NCBI RefSeq assembly: GCF_014205765.1
Contig: NZ_JACIIZ010000001.1
Coordinates: forward strand, 587,907-651,906
DNA: 64,000 nt
From: Nitrospirillum iridis
GTDB lineage: Bacteria > Pseudomonadota > Alphaproteobacteria > Azospirillales > Azospirillaceae
Reading direction: 5' to 3'
Shown piece after piece: positions 33,055-42,065 of this stretch. The notes beneath the pieces are model-generated. The model did no database searches. It was given only the letters and a program-made list of their open reading frames with translations, and had not been told where the DNA came from. Position 1 is the stretch's first letter; every line of letters begins with the position of its first letter. The position numbers and the translations under genes were made by a program.

Positions 33055-35163
33055 TCAGGTCCTGGCGTTGGCCGCCATGGCGCGCGCGTAGTCCTTGGCC
33101 GCCTGCACCACATGGGTGACGGCGCGGGCGATGTCGTCCGGCGGCTCGCCCTCGCGGGCCAGGGCGCTGTCCGGCGTTGGAACGCCCCGCACCAGCGCGC
33201 CCAGACGCAGCGTGGCCGCTTCGCAATAGCCGATGCGTCGGGCGTCGGGGGGGCCCGGGTCGGTGCGTTCGTCCAGCCAGGCGACGGTGGCGGCACCGGC
33301 CAGGCGGCGCAGGGTTTCCAGCAGGGCCGCCGCCTCATCGAGGTGGGCGCGGCGGCGGCGACCTTCCAGCACCATGCGCTGGCGTGTCACCTCGGCCGCG
33401 GTGCTTGCCAGGCCGGCGGCGCGGCGGGCGGCGTCGATCTCGGCATAGGGCGTCTGACCCGCCCGCACCACCAGGGTGGCGTACCGCATGTTGGCTTCCA
33501 CGGCCGCCGCCAGCCGCTGGGAAAAGCTCTTGGGCTCCCGCTCCGGCCACAGGATCAGACAGCCGGCCAGGCCGATGATGCTGCCCAGCGTGTTGTTGAA
33601 GGCGCGGGCCAGCGCGATGCCTTCGCCCCCGGTGACGTCCGGATGCAGCAGGTCGGCCACCAGGACGAACAGGGGGGTGAGGAAGGTGACGAACAGGCTG
33701 TAGCTGACGGAGCGGAGCGCGATGGTGGCGGCGGCCAAGGGGAAGATGGCGGCCAGCAGCCACAGCGGTGTCGGCAGGGCCACCGCCAGGAAGGCCGCCC
33801 CGGCACCGCCGGTGACGCTGCCCACCACCCGCTCCAATGTGCGGGGCCAGGTGGTGGCCGCTTGCGGCTGCATCACCACCACGGCGGCCATGGTGGCCCA
33901 GTAGGCGTAGGCGACGTCCAGATACGCGGTGACGGTGTAGGTCGCCGTCACCACCAGGGCCACGCGCAGGGCGTGGCGCGCGATGGGGGAGGATGGGCTG
34001 AGGGCGAGGCGCAGGGCCCGCGCCGGGGTCAGGCGCCGACGATGCGCTTCTTCCGCCAGCCGCGCGGACGGGGCCGCCTCCGGCTCGGACGCCGGGGCCC
34101 AGGCTTGCGTCAGGTCGTGCAGCGCCTGGGCGCAGACCTGCGCCACCCGGCCCACCAGGTCCAGCGTCGGCCGGGCGACGCGGTCCAGCACTTCCGCCTC
34201 ATAGGCGACCAGGGCGCGGTCGGGTTCGGACCGCTGCACCTCCCGGCTGGTGCGGGTCAGGGCGGCGCGCAGCTGGCGCAGCGGCAGGGTGTCGGCGTCG
34301 GTGGGGGTGCCGGTGGCATGGGGCTCCAGGTCGAAGCCCAGGGCGATCAGACCGGCGAAGATGCGCTCCCCGGCCTCGATGGCGGCCAGCAGCGCCTGGC
34401 GAACGTCACCGCCGGCACCGCGTCCGGCGGAGAAACGCGCCACCGCCGCGCGGGCCCGCTCTATGGTGTCGCGCACCGCCCGGCGATGCTCCGCCGCATG
34501 CTTTTTCCAGCGCGCATCCTGTGTGGCGCCGCTGCTGTGCAGCGCCAGCAGTTCCGCCGCCATGTCGCCCAGCTCCGAATAGATGGCGGCCACGGCCCGG
34601 CGGGCGGGGGCATAGGGGTGGATGCGCCAGACCAGCAGGCAGAGGACGACCGCCCAGCCGCTGCCCGCCAGGAACACGCCAGACAGGCGCAGCGCGTCCA
34701 GGGGCGCGCTGGGATAGCCCACGGCCACCACGGCGACGCAGCAGGCCAGCACACCCACCTGGGTGGCGGCCGGGCCGTAGACCCGGCTGAGGCAGCAGAG
34801 GAACAGGGCTGCGAACAGCGCCGGCGCCGCCCAGGCATGGCCCAGGGCCGCCACGGCGCTGATGGCGCCCGCCATCACCGTGCCGATCAACGCGAACCCG
34901 CCCATGGCGCGCAGACGCACGCCGAACGGCCCGCCCGGATCGGCCAGGCAGGCCCAGAAGGCGGCGAAGGCCGCCCAGGACAGGATGGGCTGGTCCAGGT
35001 ACAGCGCCAGCGTCACCATCAGCGCCACCGCCGTGGCGGCGCGCACTCCCTCGGCGATACCGATCTGCTCCGGCGTCAGCGCGAACGACCGGGCCTGTAG
35101 CCAGCGGGCAAGCCGGCCCAGCGGGGAGGAACGGTCGGTGGGCACGGTGTGGGCGTGGGACAT
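33055..35163 (-). CDS. FUSC-family inner membrane protein (YccS/AaeB-like)
   Basis: The protein is about 702 residues from the ATG at 35163; a GTG at 35169 is an alternative. Two blocks of transmembrane helices (about residues 45-185 and 395-530) each precede a soluble helical region, the duplicated architecture of fusaric-acid-resistance/aromatic-acid efflux proteins. The second block contains AYWATMAAVVVMQPQAATTW and the RTLERVVGSVTGG motif diagnostic of FUSC domains. AaeB-like proteins export aromatic acids with a membrane fusion partner, but no HlyD-type gene is adjacent, so YccS-like is equally possible. Confidence 0.85.
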   Translation of the reverse strand: MSHAHTVPTDRSSPLGRLARWLQARSFALTPEQIGIAEGVRAATAVALMVTLALYLDQPILSWAAFAAFWACLADPGGPFGVRLRAMGGFALIGTVMAGAISAVAALGHAWAAPALFAALFLCCLSRVYGPAATQVGVLACCVAVVAVGYPSAPLDALRLSGVFLAGSGWAVVLCLLVWRIHPYAPARRAVAAIYSELGDMAAELLALHSSGATQDARWKKHAAEHRRAVRDTIERARAAVARFSAGRGAGGDVRQALLAAIEAGERIFAGLIALGFDLEPHATGTPTDADTLPLRQLRAALTRTSREVQRSEPDRALVAYEAEVLDRVARPTLDLVGRVAQVCAQALHDLTQAWAPASEPEAAPSARLAEEAHRRRLTPARALRLALSPSSPIARHALRVALVVTATYTVTAYLDVAYAYWATMAAVVVMQPQAATTWPRTLERVVGSVTGGAGAAFLAVALPTPLWLLAAIFPLAAATIALRSVSYSLFVTFLTPLFVLVADLLHPDVTGGEGIALARAFNNTLGSIIGLAGCLILWPEREPKSFSQRLAAAVEANMRYATLVVRAGQTPYAEIDAARRAAGLASTAAEVTRQRMVLEGRRRRAHLDEAAALLETLRRLAGAATVAWLDERTDPGPPDARRIGYCEAATLRLGALVRGVPTPDSALAREGEPPDDIARAVTHVVQAAKDYARAMAANART

Positions 35164-35864
35164 GGGCACTCAAGCAAGCGAACAATGGGTTATGGCAACG
35201 TTATCCTAGGCTCGTTCGCAGATGCAGCATTGATATGTGCATTGCGGTATTGCCATGCGGGCAGGTTTGCGCCCCGGGGCTCGAAAAGTCTCGCGGGTGG
35301 AGGGAACGGCGCCAGAATGGGCATCAACGGAACGGACGCTTGAGGGGGGCGGGCGTGACTATTTGGAACCAGCGCGCGGTCAGGGCCGGCATTGCTCTGC
35401 TGTCCTCTCTCCGTTGGCAGATAGCAAAACCCAAGCTTAACGATATGTCCACTTTCCTGGTACCAGCTCACAACCTGACGGACGCCACCGAACGGAATGC
35501 CGTGGCGCTCAACAAGGACCTGGTGGTGATGCGGGGCCGGGACATCCGCTTCGTGGTGCGCGAGACGTTCTGACGGGGATCGGCCCGACGGGGATCGGTG
35601 GCCCGTGACCGCGCGGGCCGCCACCGCCCTGTTCCAGCAGCCCGGCAGGAGGTCGCCAGGCGCCCGCCGGCTGGGGCGCACACGCGCAGAGGAATGTATC
35701 GTTTTGTTTATGTAATCCCAGAAACATGTTTTGTCTCAAGATGTTGCAACCGAGAAGAATTTCAGAAGAACAGGCGTGGATTTGGCCTGCTAAATTTCTC
35801 TCGTCCTGGCGACTTGCCAGGGCGACCAAAACATCATCAACCCATAAGTAAATGGAGCGTAAAC
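35164..35864. other. 700-base gap with no confident gene
   Basis: This region lies between the divergently oriented FUSC gene and a small plus-strand gene. The last ~160 bases are AT-richer and probably contain the promoter of the gene at 35865. I could not pick a confident -35/-10 pair. Only one short open frame, at 35445-35573, looks at all protein-like. Confidence 0.5.
35445..35573 (+). CDS. Possible small ORF or gene fragment, unknown
   Basis: An ATG-started frame of 42 codons reads MSTFLVPAHNLTDATERN and ends GRDIRFVVRETF. Amino-acid composition is balanced rather than the Arg/Pro/Gly-rich pattern of shadow frames. There is no ribosome-binding site upstream. It may be a real small protein, the remnant of a larger gene, or chance. 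Confidence 0.2.
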   Translation: MSTFLVPAHNLTDATERNAVALNKDLVVMRGRDIRFVVRETF

Positions 35865-36155
35865 ATGTCCGCGATTACTGCCCTGATCAAGAAGCCCTCC
35901 GAAGCGGCCGCGACGACCAACACCAGCGACTCCTTCTGGGCACAGGTCACCGTCACCTGCAACATGTCCACGCCGGGCTATCCGGCCTTGATGATCGCCG
36001 CGCTGGACAGCAACGGGGTCTTCCATCCGAACCTGACCGTGACCGAGGCGCAATTCGCGTCTGCACAGTTCGCGCAGCAGAACAAATACAACGTCCTGTT
36101 TGCCACCCAGGGCAGCGGCCCAGGCACCGTCATCGACATGCAGGTCTATAGCTGA
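35865..36155 (+). CDS. Small protein of unknown function (96 aa)
   Basis: The ATG at 35865 follows GGAGCG by seven bases. The product is 96 residues, begins MSAITALIKKPSEAAATTN, has no signal peptide or membrane segment, and is rich in Thr, Ser, Ala and Gln. Alternating hydrophobic stretches (FWAQVTVTCNM, YPALMIAALDSNGVF, YNVLFATQG) suggest a mostly beta fold. It is isolated from other genes and followed by a strong hairpin, so it is probably a single-gene transcript. I do not recognise the family. Confidence 0.6.
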   Translation: MSAITALIKKPSEAAATTNTSDSFWAQVTVTCNMSTPGYPALMIAALDSNGVFHPNLTVTEAQFASAQFAQQNKYNVLFATQGSGPGTVIDMQVYS

Positions 36156-36166
36156 TGTGACCGGCA

Positions 36167-36204
36167 GCCGCCGCGCCGTCCCTCAATGGGGATGGCGCGG
36201 CGGC
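36167..36204 (+). terminator. Strong hairpin after the 96-aa gene
   Basis: GCCGCCGCGCC (36167-36177) pairs with GGCGCGGCGGC (36194-36204), and inner bases extend the stem. There is no T run, so it could act as a factor-assisted terminator or 3' stabiliser. The rest of the 36156-36465 gap shows nothing recognisable. Confidence 0.4.
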
Positions 36205-36465
36205 CCCCTTGCGCGGCGACACTGTCCCCAGCATGGCGTGACACGGCAGACGGAAGGCCAATGTCCGGCCAGAAGGCGATGGCCCTGCACTTTTCCAGGC
36301 ACCTTCAGGTGTGCTGCCCGCGACGGCGCAACGCATCGACCAGCAGGGAGAATGCGGGCGACACGTGCCGTCGCTCTAATTCGGAGTATATGCTTGTGAG
36401 GTTTATGGGGCGGTGGCGGGCAATTGCATCCAGGGGATGGGTGATAACTTAAATCGCACGGAGAC

Positions 36466-38283
36466 TTACTGCCGTTGGGCGAAGACCTCTAACGCCGCCT
36501 TCACCGCCGCCACTGGCGCCACCCAATCCCCCAGGCGCTTCTGCCGGAACAGGCGCAGGGACGGATACCACGGGCTGGTCTCGCCCCTGTCGTGCCAGCG
36601 CCAATCGGTGGTGGAGGACAGCAGCAGGAAGGCGGGAACATCCAGCGCGCCGGCCAGGTGGATGCAGGCGCTGTCCGACCCGATGACCAGGTCCAGCCCG
36701 GCGATCAGCGCCGCCGTGTCCGCCCAGTCGCGGATGGAGGCGGCGGCATCGCGGATGCGGCCGGGGGGGACGCCCGGGTCGGTCAGGGCCGCCTTGGCCG
36801 GGCCCATCTGCAGGGAGACGAACTCCACCCCCGCCACGTTCAGCAAGGGCAGCAGGGGGATGAGGCCGGGGGAGCGCCAATGGTCGTCCGGAAAATCCGG
36901 GTTCCCTTGCCAGAACAGGCCCACGCGCAGGCCCCGCTTGGGTCCCAGCATCTGCGTCCAGCGCAGCTTGCGGCCGGGGTCGGCCTTGAGGTAGGGGCCG
37001 GCCCACGGCACCGTGGCGGGCTCGGGGCAGAAGCGGGCCGGCAGGTCCATCAGGGGCGCCTGGGCATCCCAGGGCGGGGGGGATGTGGAGCCGGTGCCGG
37101 GGGCTGTCGTCTGGGCGTCGACGACGACCGCGCCATAGCCCTGCGCCGCCACCAAGGGGGCCAGGCCGGCCGGGACCTCGATGGTCAAGCGGGCACCGGC
37201 GCGGGCCAGCAAGGGCAGGAAGCGCAGGCACATGAGCGTGTCGCCCACCCCCTGCTCATGCCACACCAGCAGGCGCAGCGCGGCGGGTGCATCTTGGCCC
37301 CAGGCGGGCAGGCCCTGGTGCCGGGGCGGCCGCGCGACCGAGGGCCAGCGCCAGTGGTACAGGCCGAAGCCTTCGCGATAGCGGCCCAGGCGCAACAGAC
37401 ACAGGGCGATGCCGAAATTGGCGGCCGGCTCATCGGGCGCCAGCGCCACCGCCATCTGGAAGGCGGCCAGCGCCTCCTCCGTCCGGCCCAGCAGGCGCAG
37501 CAGCACACCCAGGTCGCGGTGGGGCAGCATGGCGTCCGGTCGGCGCCGCGTCGCCTCCACCAGATGCGCTTCCGCTTCCTCGAAGCGGCACAGGCTGGTC
37601 AGGGTGTGCGCCAGGGCGCAGCGGGGCAGGGGGGCGTCGGGGGCGGCCGCCACGGCGCGGGCCAGCAGGCTGACGGCCTCCGCCGTATCACCGGCCCGGC
37701 GTTTCAGGTCCCCCAGATTGTTCAGCGCCAGGCTGTGGAAGGGATCGCGCGTCAGGATGTGGCGATACCAGCCCTCCGCCTCGGCCCCACGGCCCAGCCG
37801 TTCGCACAGGCGGGCCAGTTCGGCCACCGTGGGCAGGTCGTCCGGTGCCCGCTCCACACAGGCGCGCAGGGCGTCGGCGGCGGCGGACAGCCGCTCCATC
37901 CGCGCCAGCAGGCGGGCCATGTTGCGCAGGGCGTCTGGATGCTGCGGGTTCAGGCGCAGGGCTTGCGTATAGGCTGTCAGCGCCTCATCCGTGCGGCCCA
38001 GCGTGTCCAGCACCTGGGCATGGTTGGCATGGAAATCGGCCACGCCGGGATGCAGGGCGATGGCGCGGGCGATCAGCGGCTCCGCCTCGACCGCCCCGCC
38101 ACGTTGAGCGGTGGCCACGCCCAGCAGGTGCAGGGCGTCCGGCTGCTCCGGCTCCTGCGCCAGCAGGGAGGAATAGAGCGCGCAGGCATCCGCCAGGCGG
38201 CCGGCCCGGTGATGCTCCAGCGCCACCGCCAGGACCTCGCCGACGGTGCGCATACTCCGGGCCCTGACGGGTTCCTGCTCCAT
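36466..38283 (-). CDS. TPR protein with GT9-like glycosyltransferase domain
   Basis: From the ATG at 38283 the product is 605 residues; a second possible start is at 38253. The N-terminal ~330 residues are about nine tetratricopeptide repeats with the usual spacing of A, G and P positions (ALHLLGVATAQRG, ALNNLGDLKRRAG). The C-terminal ~270 residues resemble heptosyltransferase/GT9-type sugar transferases: WHEQGVGDTLMCLRFLPLL near the start, then IGSDSACIHLAGAL, and DWRWHDRGETSPWYPSLRLF near the end. Such fusions are common in alphaproteobacteria and some modify flagellin or surface glycans. The acceptor is not known here. Confidence 0.85.
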   Translation of the reverse strand: MEQEPVRARSMRTVGEVLAVALEHHRAGRLADACALYSSLLAQEPEQPDALHLLGVATAQRGGAVEAEPLIARAIALHPGVADFHANHAQVLDTLGRTDEALTAYTQALRLNPQHPDALRNMARLLARMERLSAAADALRACVERAPDDLPTVAELARLCERLGRGAEAEGWYRHILTRDPFHSLALNNLGDLKRRAGDTAEAVSLLARAVAAAPDAPLPRCALAHTLTSLCRFEEAEAHLVEATRRRPDAMLPHRDLGVLLRLLGRTEEALAAFQMAVALAPDEPAANFGIALCLLRLGRYREGFGLYHWRWPSVARPPRHQGLPAWGQDAPAALRLLVWHEQGVGDTLMCLRFLPLLARAGARLTIEVPAGLAPLVAAQGYGAVVVDAQTTAPGTGSTSPPPWDAQAPLMDLPARFCPEPATVPWAGPYLKADPGRKLRWTQMLGPKRGLRVGLFWQGNPDFPDDHWRSPGLIPLLPLLNVAGVEFVSLQMGPAKAALTDPGVPPGRIRDAAASIRDWADTAALIAGLDLVIGSDSACIHLAGALDVPAFLLLSSTTDWRWHDRGETSPWYPSLRLFRQKRLGDWVAPVAAVKAALEVFAQRQ

Positions 38284-38358
38284 GGGCCTAGTAATACCCT
38301 GCCCCAAAGGGATAGGCCACCCCGGCTCCGGTTGCGCGGGATGATGGGCCCCGCCTCA

Positions 38359-39693
38359 TCATCCCCCGGTCTTCGTGTGAACCGCGTCCTTGTCCAGCGG
38401 TGAGCCCAGGCCCAGCCAGCGGAATGCGCGGGTCATGAAGCTGGCCGGGGCCGCTGCGCCTGCGTTGGCCTCGCCGGCCGGCCCGTCTTCTTCCTCAGGG
38501 GCGGCCTTGGCTTCCGCCGTGGTGGTCGGCGCGGGCGACAACTCATTCCGCATTTCCACGAAGTCACTGACGGCCGGCCCTTGCAGCAGGCGGAACCCGG
38601 CATCCAGCCCCTGGCGTACCAGCGCCAGGCTGTCGCAATGCGTCAGGATGCACCTGTCCGCCCCGAGATTGTGGATCAGGGCCTTCAACTCCGCGCCGCG
38701 GGCGGTGGCATGAGGATGCAAGGCTGGTGTCTTACGCGAGGTTCCGGTGGGTGCCGCGGCCGTGGTGAAACGCAACAGGATGTCGTCCGGCAGGGGTGGC
38801 TCCGCGGAATGATCCACCGGGACGTTGTCCAGGGCGATCACGCATTGACGTTTTCGCCCTATGGCCAGCGCCTCTTTCACCGCGTCCGGCGCGGCGTGCC
38901 ACTCGGCGTAGGGCAGTTCGATCACCAGGTTGCCATGCCAATGCGCCGGCAACTCGTCCAGCAGCGTGGCGAAATCCGTGTGACGCATCGTCCCGGTATG
39001 CAGCTTGACCGCGATGGGCAGCCGGGGCGGCGTCTGCTCGTGCAAGAGGTGGCGCAACATCCGTCTATCCAGGAGCTCGGTCACCCGCGCCAACATCCAG
39101 GGTGACGCCAGGATGGTTACGTTGAACATCTTTTCCAGGGCGGTCAGGTCGACCGTCTGTTCCAGCATGACCGGGACCAACGCCCCGCCCTCCTCAACGC
39201 GATGGATGGGGTGATGGCGGATCAACGAGGACAGGTCGGCATTGTGCAGCGCCCGCTCAACGCGCAAGAAGCCGATGACGTCCTCCGTAAGCGGCGACGG
39301 ACTGGTGATGGGGCGATCGTCCGCCAGGATGCGCAGGCAGGCGGCCAGCGGCTTGGCCTCCCGGGGAAGATCGAACCAATGGACATCGACCTTGCCTTGA
39401 TGGGCTTCGGCGAAAACCTGGCTGATACGGTCTGTGGCCGTCAATAAAGCCGGCAGGCTTTTCATATTACCGATCAGAAGCCAGCCGTAGCGGCCTACCC
39501 TATAAGTATTAATACCAAGGGCGTCATCCGCGCCTCCGGTAACGGTATGAAGTTCCGTATTCACAATTCTCTGAATGACGGGTTCGTTGGCGTCGACGAC
39601 GCGCGACAGATCAAGAATAGCCGCGCGCGAACGGTCCTTATTTTGCAATATTACTGAAGATTCTGGCGATATATTTTGATTTTTACTGGCCAT
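38359..39693 (-). CDS. Degenerate EAL-domain-like protein
   Basis: This 444-residue protein has no signal or membrane segment. Residues ~215-400 follow the pattern of an EAL phosphodiesterase: LLDRRMLRHLLH, then IAVKLHTGTMRHTDFATLL, then LVIELPYAEW, then QCVIALDNVP, ending in GFRLLQGPAVSDF. The EAL signature itself and the acidic metal ligands of the catalytic site are missing or replaced, so c-di-GMP hydrolysis is unlikely. A role as a sensor or effector without catalysis is possible. The N-terminal ~200 residues match nothing I know. The C terminus is an Ala/Glu-rich linker and a short amphipathic tail. It diverges from the MotB-like gene. Confidence 0.7.
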   Translation of the reverse strand: MASKNQNISPESSVILQNKDRSRAAILDLSRVVDANEPVIQRIVNTELHTVTGGADDALGINTYRVGRYGWLLIGNMKSLPALLTATDRISQVFAEAHQGKVDVHWFDLPREAKPLAACLRILADDRPITSPSPLTEDVIGFLRVERALHNADLSSLIRHHPIHRVEEGGALVPVMLEQTVDLTALEKMFNVTILASPWMLARVTELLDRRMLRHLLHEQTPPRLPIAVKLHTGTMRHTDFATLLDELPAHWHGNLVIELPYAEWHAAPDAVKEALAIGRKRQCVIALDNVPVDHSAEPPLPDDILLRFTTAAAPTGTSRKTPALHPHATARGAELKALIHNLGADRCILTHCDSLALVRQGLDAGFRLLQGPAVSDFVEMRNELSPAPTTTAEAKAAPEEEDGPAGEANAGAAAPASFMTRAFRWLGLGSPLDKDAVHTKTGG

Positions 39694-39777
39694 TTCGGGC
39701 TTGCCATCGTGTAATTATGCGGGCTTTGGGTCCGTCCGGACAGATAACATCATATTGTAGAGCTTGGTCCGCGCTGA

Positions 39778-39818
39778 TTGATTCAGGTCAATACGCGCCA
39801 GGCGTTTATAAATATATG
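39778..39818 (+). promoter_or_regulatory. Candidate FNR/FixK-type box and -10 element upstream of the MotB-like gene
   Basis: TTGATTCAGGTCAA (39778-39791) fits the TTGA-N6-TCAA palindrome of the FNR/FixK family, with one deviation from the full TTGAT-N4-ATCAA consensus. A TATATG hexamer lies at 39813-39818. A start near 39825 would place the box centre at about -41, the classical class II activator position. The region is AT-rich, unlike its surroundings. No experiment supports this. Confidence 0.4.
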
Positions 39819-39935
39819 CTCAAGAACATAGTTTTCAAAATTTCAATTATAAGGAGGGCTCTCGCCGTTTCAGGCGGCGGCGATGTTCCTACGCTCCGCC
39901 GATGGATAGCGATGTCGTTTTGGTGAAAGAGGTCG

Positions 39936-40745
39936 ATGGCTGATTTTTGGAATCGAGTCCCCGCGGAGGGGGCTCCCCAGGCTGGTGGGGCGACCGTCGC
40001 TCCCCGGGTGGCCGCTCCCCCGCGTCGGCCCAAGCTGGAACCCTTCACCACCGTGTCGCCGCCGCCGGAGGAGTCGGAGGAGTGGGTCATCAGCTACATG
40101 GACATGGTGACCTTGCTGATGATCGTGTTCCTGGGCATGGTCGCCATCCTGGGCATGAAGGGCCGGCTTGCCCCCGCCGAATCGCCTATGGTCGCGGTGG
40201 CCCGGGCGGATCAGGACTGTCCCGCGCCCGCCGCGTCGGGGGAGACCGGGCCGGTGGCCTCGGTGGCGGGGCTGGAGGAGACGGGCCCGGTGGCCGGGGG
40301 GGCGGAAGGGGCGTCGCCCTTGACCCCGGGGATGCGCACCATGCTGGCGCAACTCGACGCGGCGGGTCAGAGCGCCAATCTGGATATCAATCTGACGGAT
40401 CGGCGGCTGACCATCGCCATCAAGGACCGCATCCTCTTCGCGTCCGGCAAGGCCGACCTCGCGGCCCGGGGGCGCGGCCTGCTGGCCGCCCTGGCCCACA
40501 GCCTTGGCACGCTGCCCGGCCTTGTCACGATCGAGGGACACACGGATGACGTCGCCATCGCCACCGCACGTTTCCCCACCAACTGGGAGCTTTCCTCCGC
40601 CCGCGCCAGCGCCGTGGTGCGCGAACTGATCGCCGATGGCGTGGAACCCGGACGGCTGCGGGCCGTGGGCTATGCCGACACCAGACCTCTGGACGTCCAC
40701 GATCGCGCGGCCAACCGCCGGGTGACCATCGTGGTGGAGCGGTAG
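39936..40745 (+). CDS. MotB-like OmpA-domain membrane protein
   Basis: This 269-residue protein has one N-terminal membrane segment at about residues 50-72, WVISYMDMVTLLMIVFLGM. This aligns with the MotB stator helix, including the essential proton-binding aspartate (Asp56 here). A Gly/Ala-rich linker leads to a C-terminal OmpA-like peptidoglycan-binding domain (ILFASGKADL, IEGHTDDVAIA, NWELSSARASAVVRELI). No motA-like gene is adjacent, so it may pair with a stator A subunit elsewhere or act in another ion-driven complex. It starts after GAAAGAGG, behind the FNR-like box. Confidence 0.82.
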   Translation: MADFWNRVPAEGAPQAGGATVAPRVAAPPRRPKLEPFTTVSPPPEESEEWVISYMDMVTLLMIVFLGMVAILGMKGRLAPAESPMVAVARADQDCPAPAASGETGPVASVAGLEETGPVAGGAEGASPLTPGMRTMLAQLDAAGQSANLDINLTDRRLTIAIKDRILFASGKADLAARGRGLLAALAHSLGTLPGLVTIEGHTDDVAIATARFPTNWELSSARASAVVRELIADGVEPGRLRAVGYADTRPLDVHDRAANRRVTIVVER

Positions 40746-40839
40746 AGGCTGGTCGTCCCGATGGCGCGGGGACCTATGGCGCGAGGGGCGTCCCCAGGCG
40801 TATGAAATGCTTTACATCCGTCAGCAGGAAAGCCGCCCC

Positions 40840-41349
40840 ATGTCCCATGAAGAAGATCTGCGCCGGATCGCCGCGCAGGAGCGGCGTCTGGTGTTCGACC
40901 GTTTCGGGCAGGATGAGGCCTGGGCTCTCGGATGCTGGCTGCGTCAGGCCGGGTTGGTGCTGGCAGAGGGGGCGGTGCTGGTGGTCGACGTGTCGCTGCA
41001 CCGGCAGCAGATGCTGCGCCTGACCGTGGGGGCGGCCACGCCCGACCATGACGATTGGGTCCGGCGCAAGCGCAACACCGCGCTGCATTTCGTCCGCAGT
41101 TCCTATGCCATCGGCCTGAACCTGGCGCAGCAGGGCACGACCCTGGAGATCAAGAGCGGCCTGCCGCTTCGCGACTACGCCAGCCATGGCGGCAGCGTGC
41201 CGCTGGTGGTCAAGGGGGCAGGCTGCGTTGGCGCGCTGACGGTTTCCGGCCTGCCGCAACGGGATGACCACGGACTGGCCATGGCGGCGCTGGCCCATGT
41301 GCAGGGGCGTGACATCAGCGATATCACGCTGGCCACGCTGGCGCTGTGA
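40840..41349 (+). CDS. UPF0303 / heme-degrading-domain-like protein
   Basis: The 169-residue protein starts MSHEEDLRRIAAQERRLVF after AGGAAAG; an upstream ATG at 40807 lacks a good ribosome-binding site. The segments WVRRKRNTALHFVRSSYAIG and DYASHGGSVPLVVKGAGCVG and the final GLPQRDDHGLAMAAL identify the UPF0303 family (YBR137W-like, HbpS/GlcG-related fold). Members have been linked to haem or to protein targeting, but the function here is unknown. Confidence 0.85.
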   Translation: MSHEEDLRRIAAQERRLVFDRFGQDEAWALGCWLRQAGLVLAEGAVLVVDVSLHRQQMLRLTVGAATPDHDDWVRRKRNTALHFVRSSYAIGLNLAQQGTTLEIKSGLPLRDYASHGGSVPLVVKGAGCVGALTVSGLPQRDDHGLAMAALAHVQGRDISDITLATLAL

Positions 41350-41397
41350 GGGCGGCCCAAGCGGGTGGCGCTTCCGTGCCCCTGGCGCCCAGGGACC

Positions 41398-41886
41398 TTA
41401 TCGATCCAGGGTGATGGGACCGTCGCGGGTGGTGCCCGTGTTGCTCTCCGGCGACTTGGTCAGGGTGTCACCCCGGCTGCGCTTTTCCTCATGCTTGCCG
41501 TAGAGCTTGTCCAGGCGCTCGAACTCCGCCTTGTGGAAGGCCTCGACCTCTTCCCGGCTGCCGAACTGGGGGGCGGTGATGATGATCTCATCCACCGGCC
41601 CCTCGGTGCGGGGCGGCGCCACGGCGTCCGGGTCCTGGGGCGGCGCCGACACCTTGATCACGGAGGTGGGCAGGCCGTTCTTGTCCAGACCCGGCTTGGG
41701 CGCGCCGGCGTTCGGCGCCTCCGCCGCTTGCGGGGCGGTGGCTTGGGCATGGGCCAGCGGGGCGGCCAGAACCGTCGCGGCGAGCGCCGCCAATCCCAGG
41801 ACAGGGACAAGGCGGGCGGAGGGCGCGCAAGCGCGGGCGAACCAGGTACGGGCGAACACGGGAAAAAACTCCGCAGCGACGGTCAT
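41398..41886 (-). CDS. Secreted protein of unknown function (162 aa)
   Basis: From the ATG at 41886 the protein has a signal peptide ending LAAPLAHAQA (about residue 47). A mature region of low complexity (Pro, Ala, Glu, Asp rich) contains DEIIITAPQFGSREEVEAF and a charged helical end. No domain is recognised. The open frame extends 41 codons upstream without signal character. Confidence 0.6.
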   Translation of the reverse strand: MTVAAEFFPVFARTWFARACAPSARLVPVLGLAALAATVLAAPLAHAQATAPQAAEAPNAGAPKPGLDKNGLPTSVIKVSAPPQDPDAVAPPRTEGPVDEIIITAPQFGSREEVEAFHKAEFERLDKLYGKHEEKRSRGDTLTKSPESNTGTTRDGPITLDR

Positions 41887-42065
41887 ACAGCTTACCACGT
41901 GGGACCGTCCTGCCAACTGTTGCCTGCCCGCCCACCTCGCGCGCGTCCTTTGCAGACAGGGCAAGGGTGGGGTGGTTGAAAAGCGCGGGCCCATGCCCGG
42001 TAGTACCACATCGGGCGTGGCTGAAGCCTATAAGGGATGATCAAGAGGCTGGGGAGGGGGCGGCG

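Noticed and set aside
32758-35100. 780-codon plus-strand open frame opposite the FUSC gene
   Set aside because: Gly/Gln/Arg-rich with no recognisable domain, while the minus-strand frame shows clear FUSC motifs and membrane helices.
36592-38403. 603-codon plus-strand frame opposite the TPR-glycosyltransferase
   Set aside because: Low-complexity Gly/Gln/Arg sequence antisense to a well-formed TPR protein.
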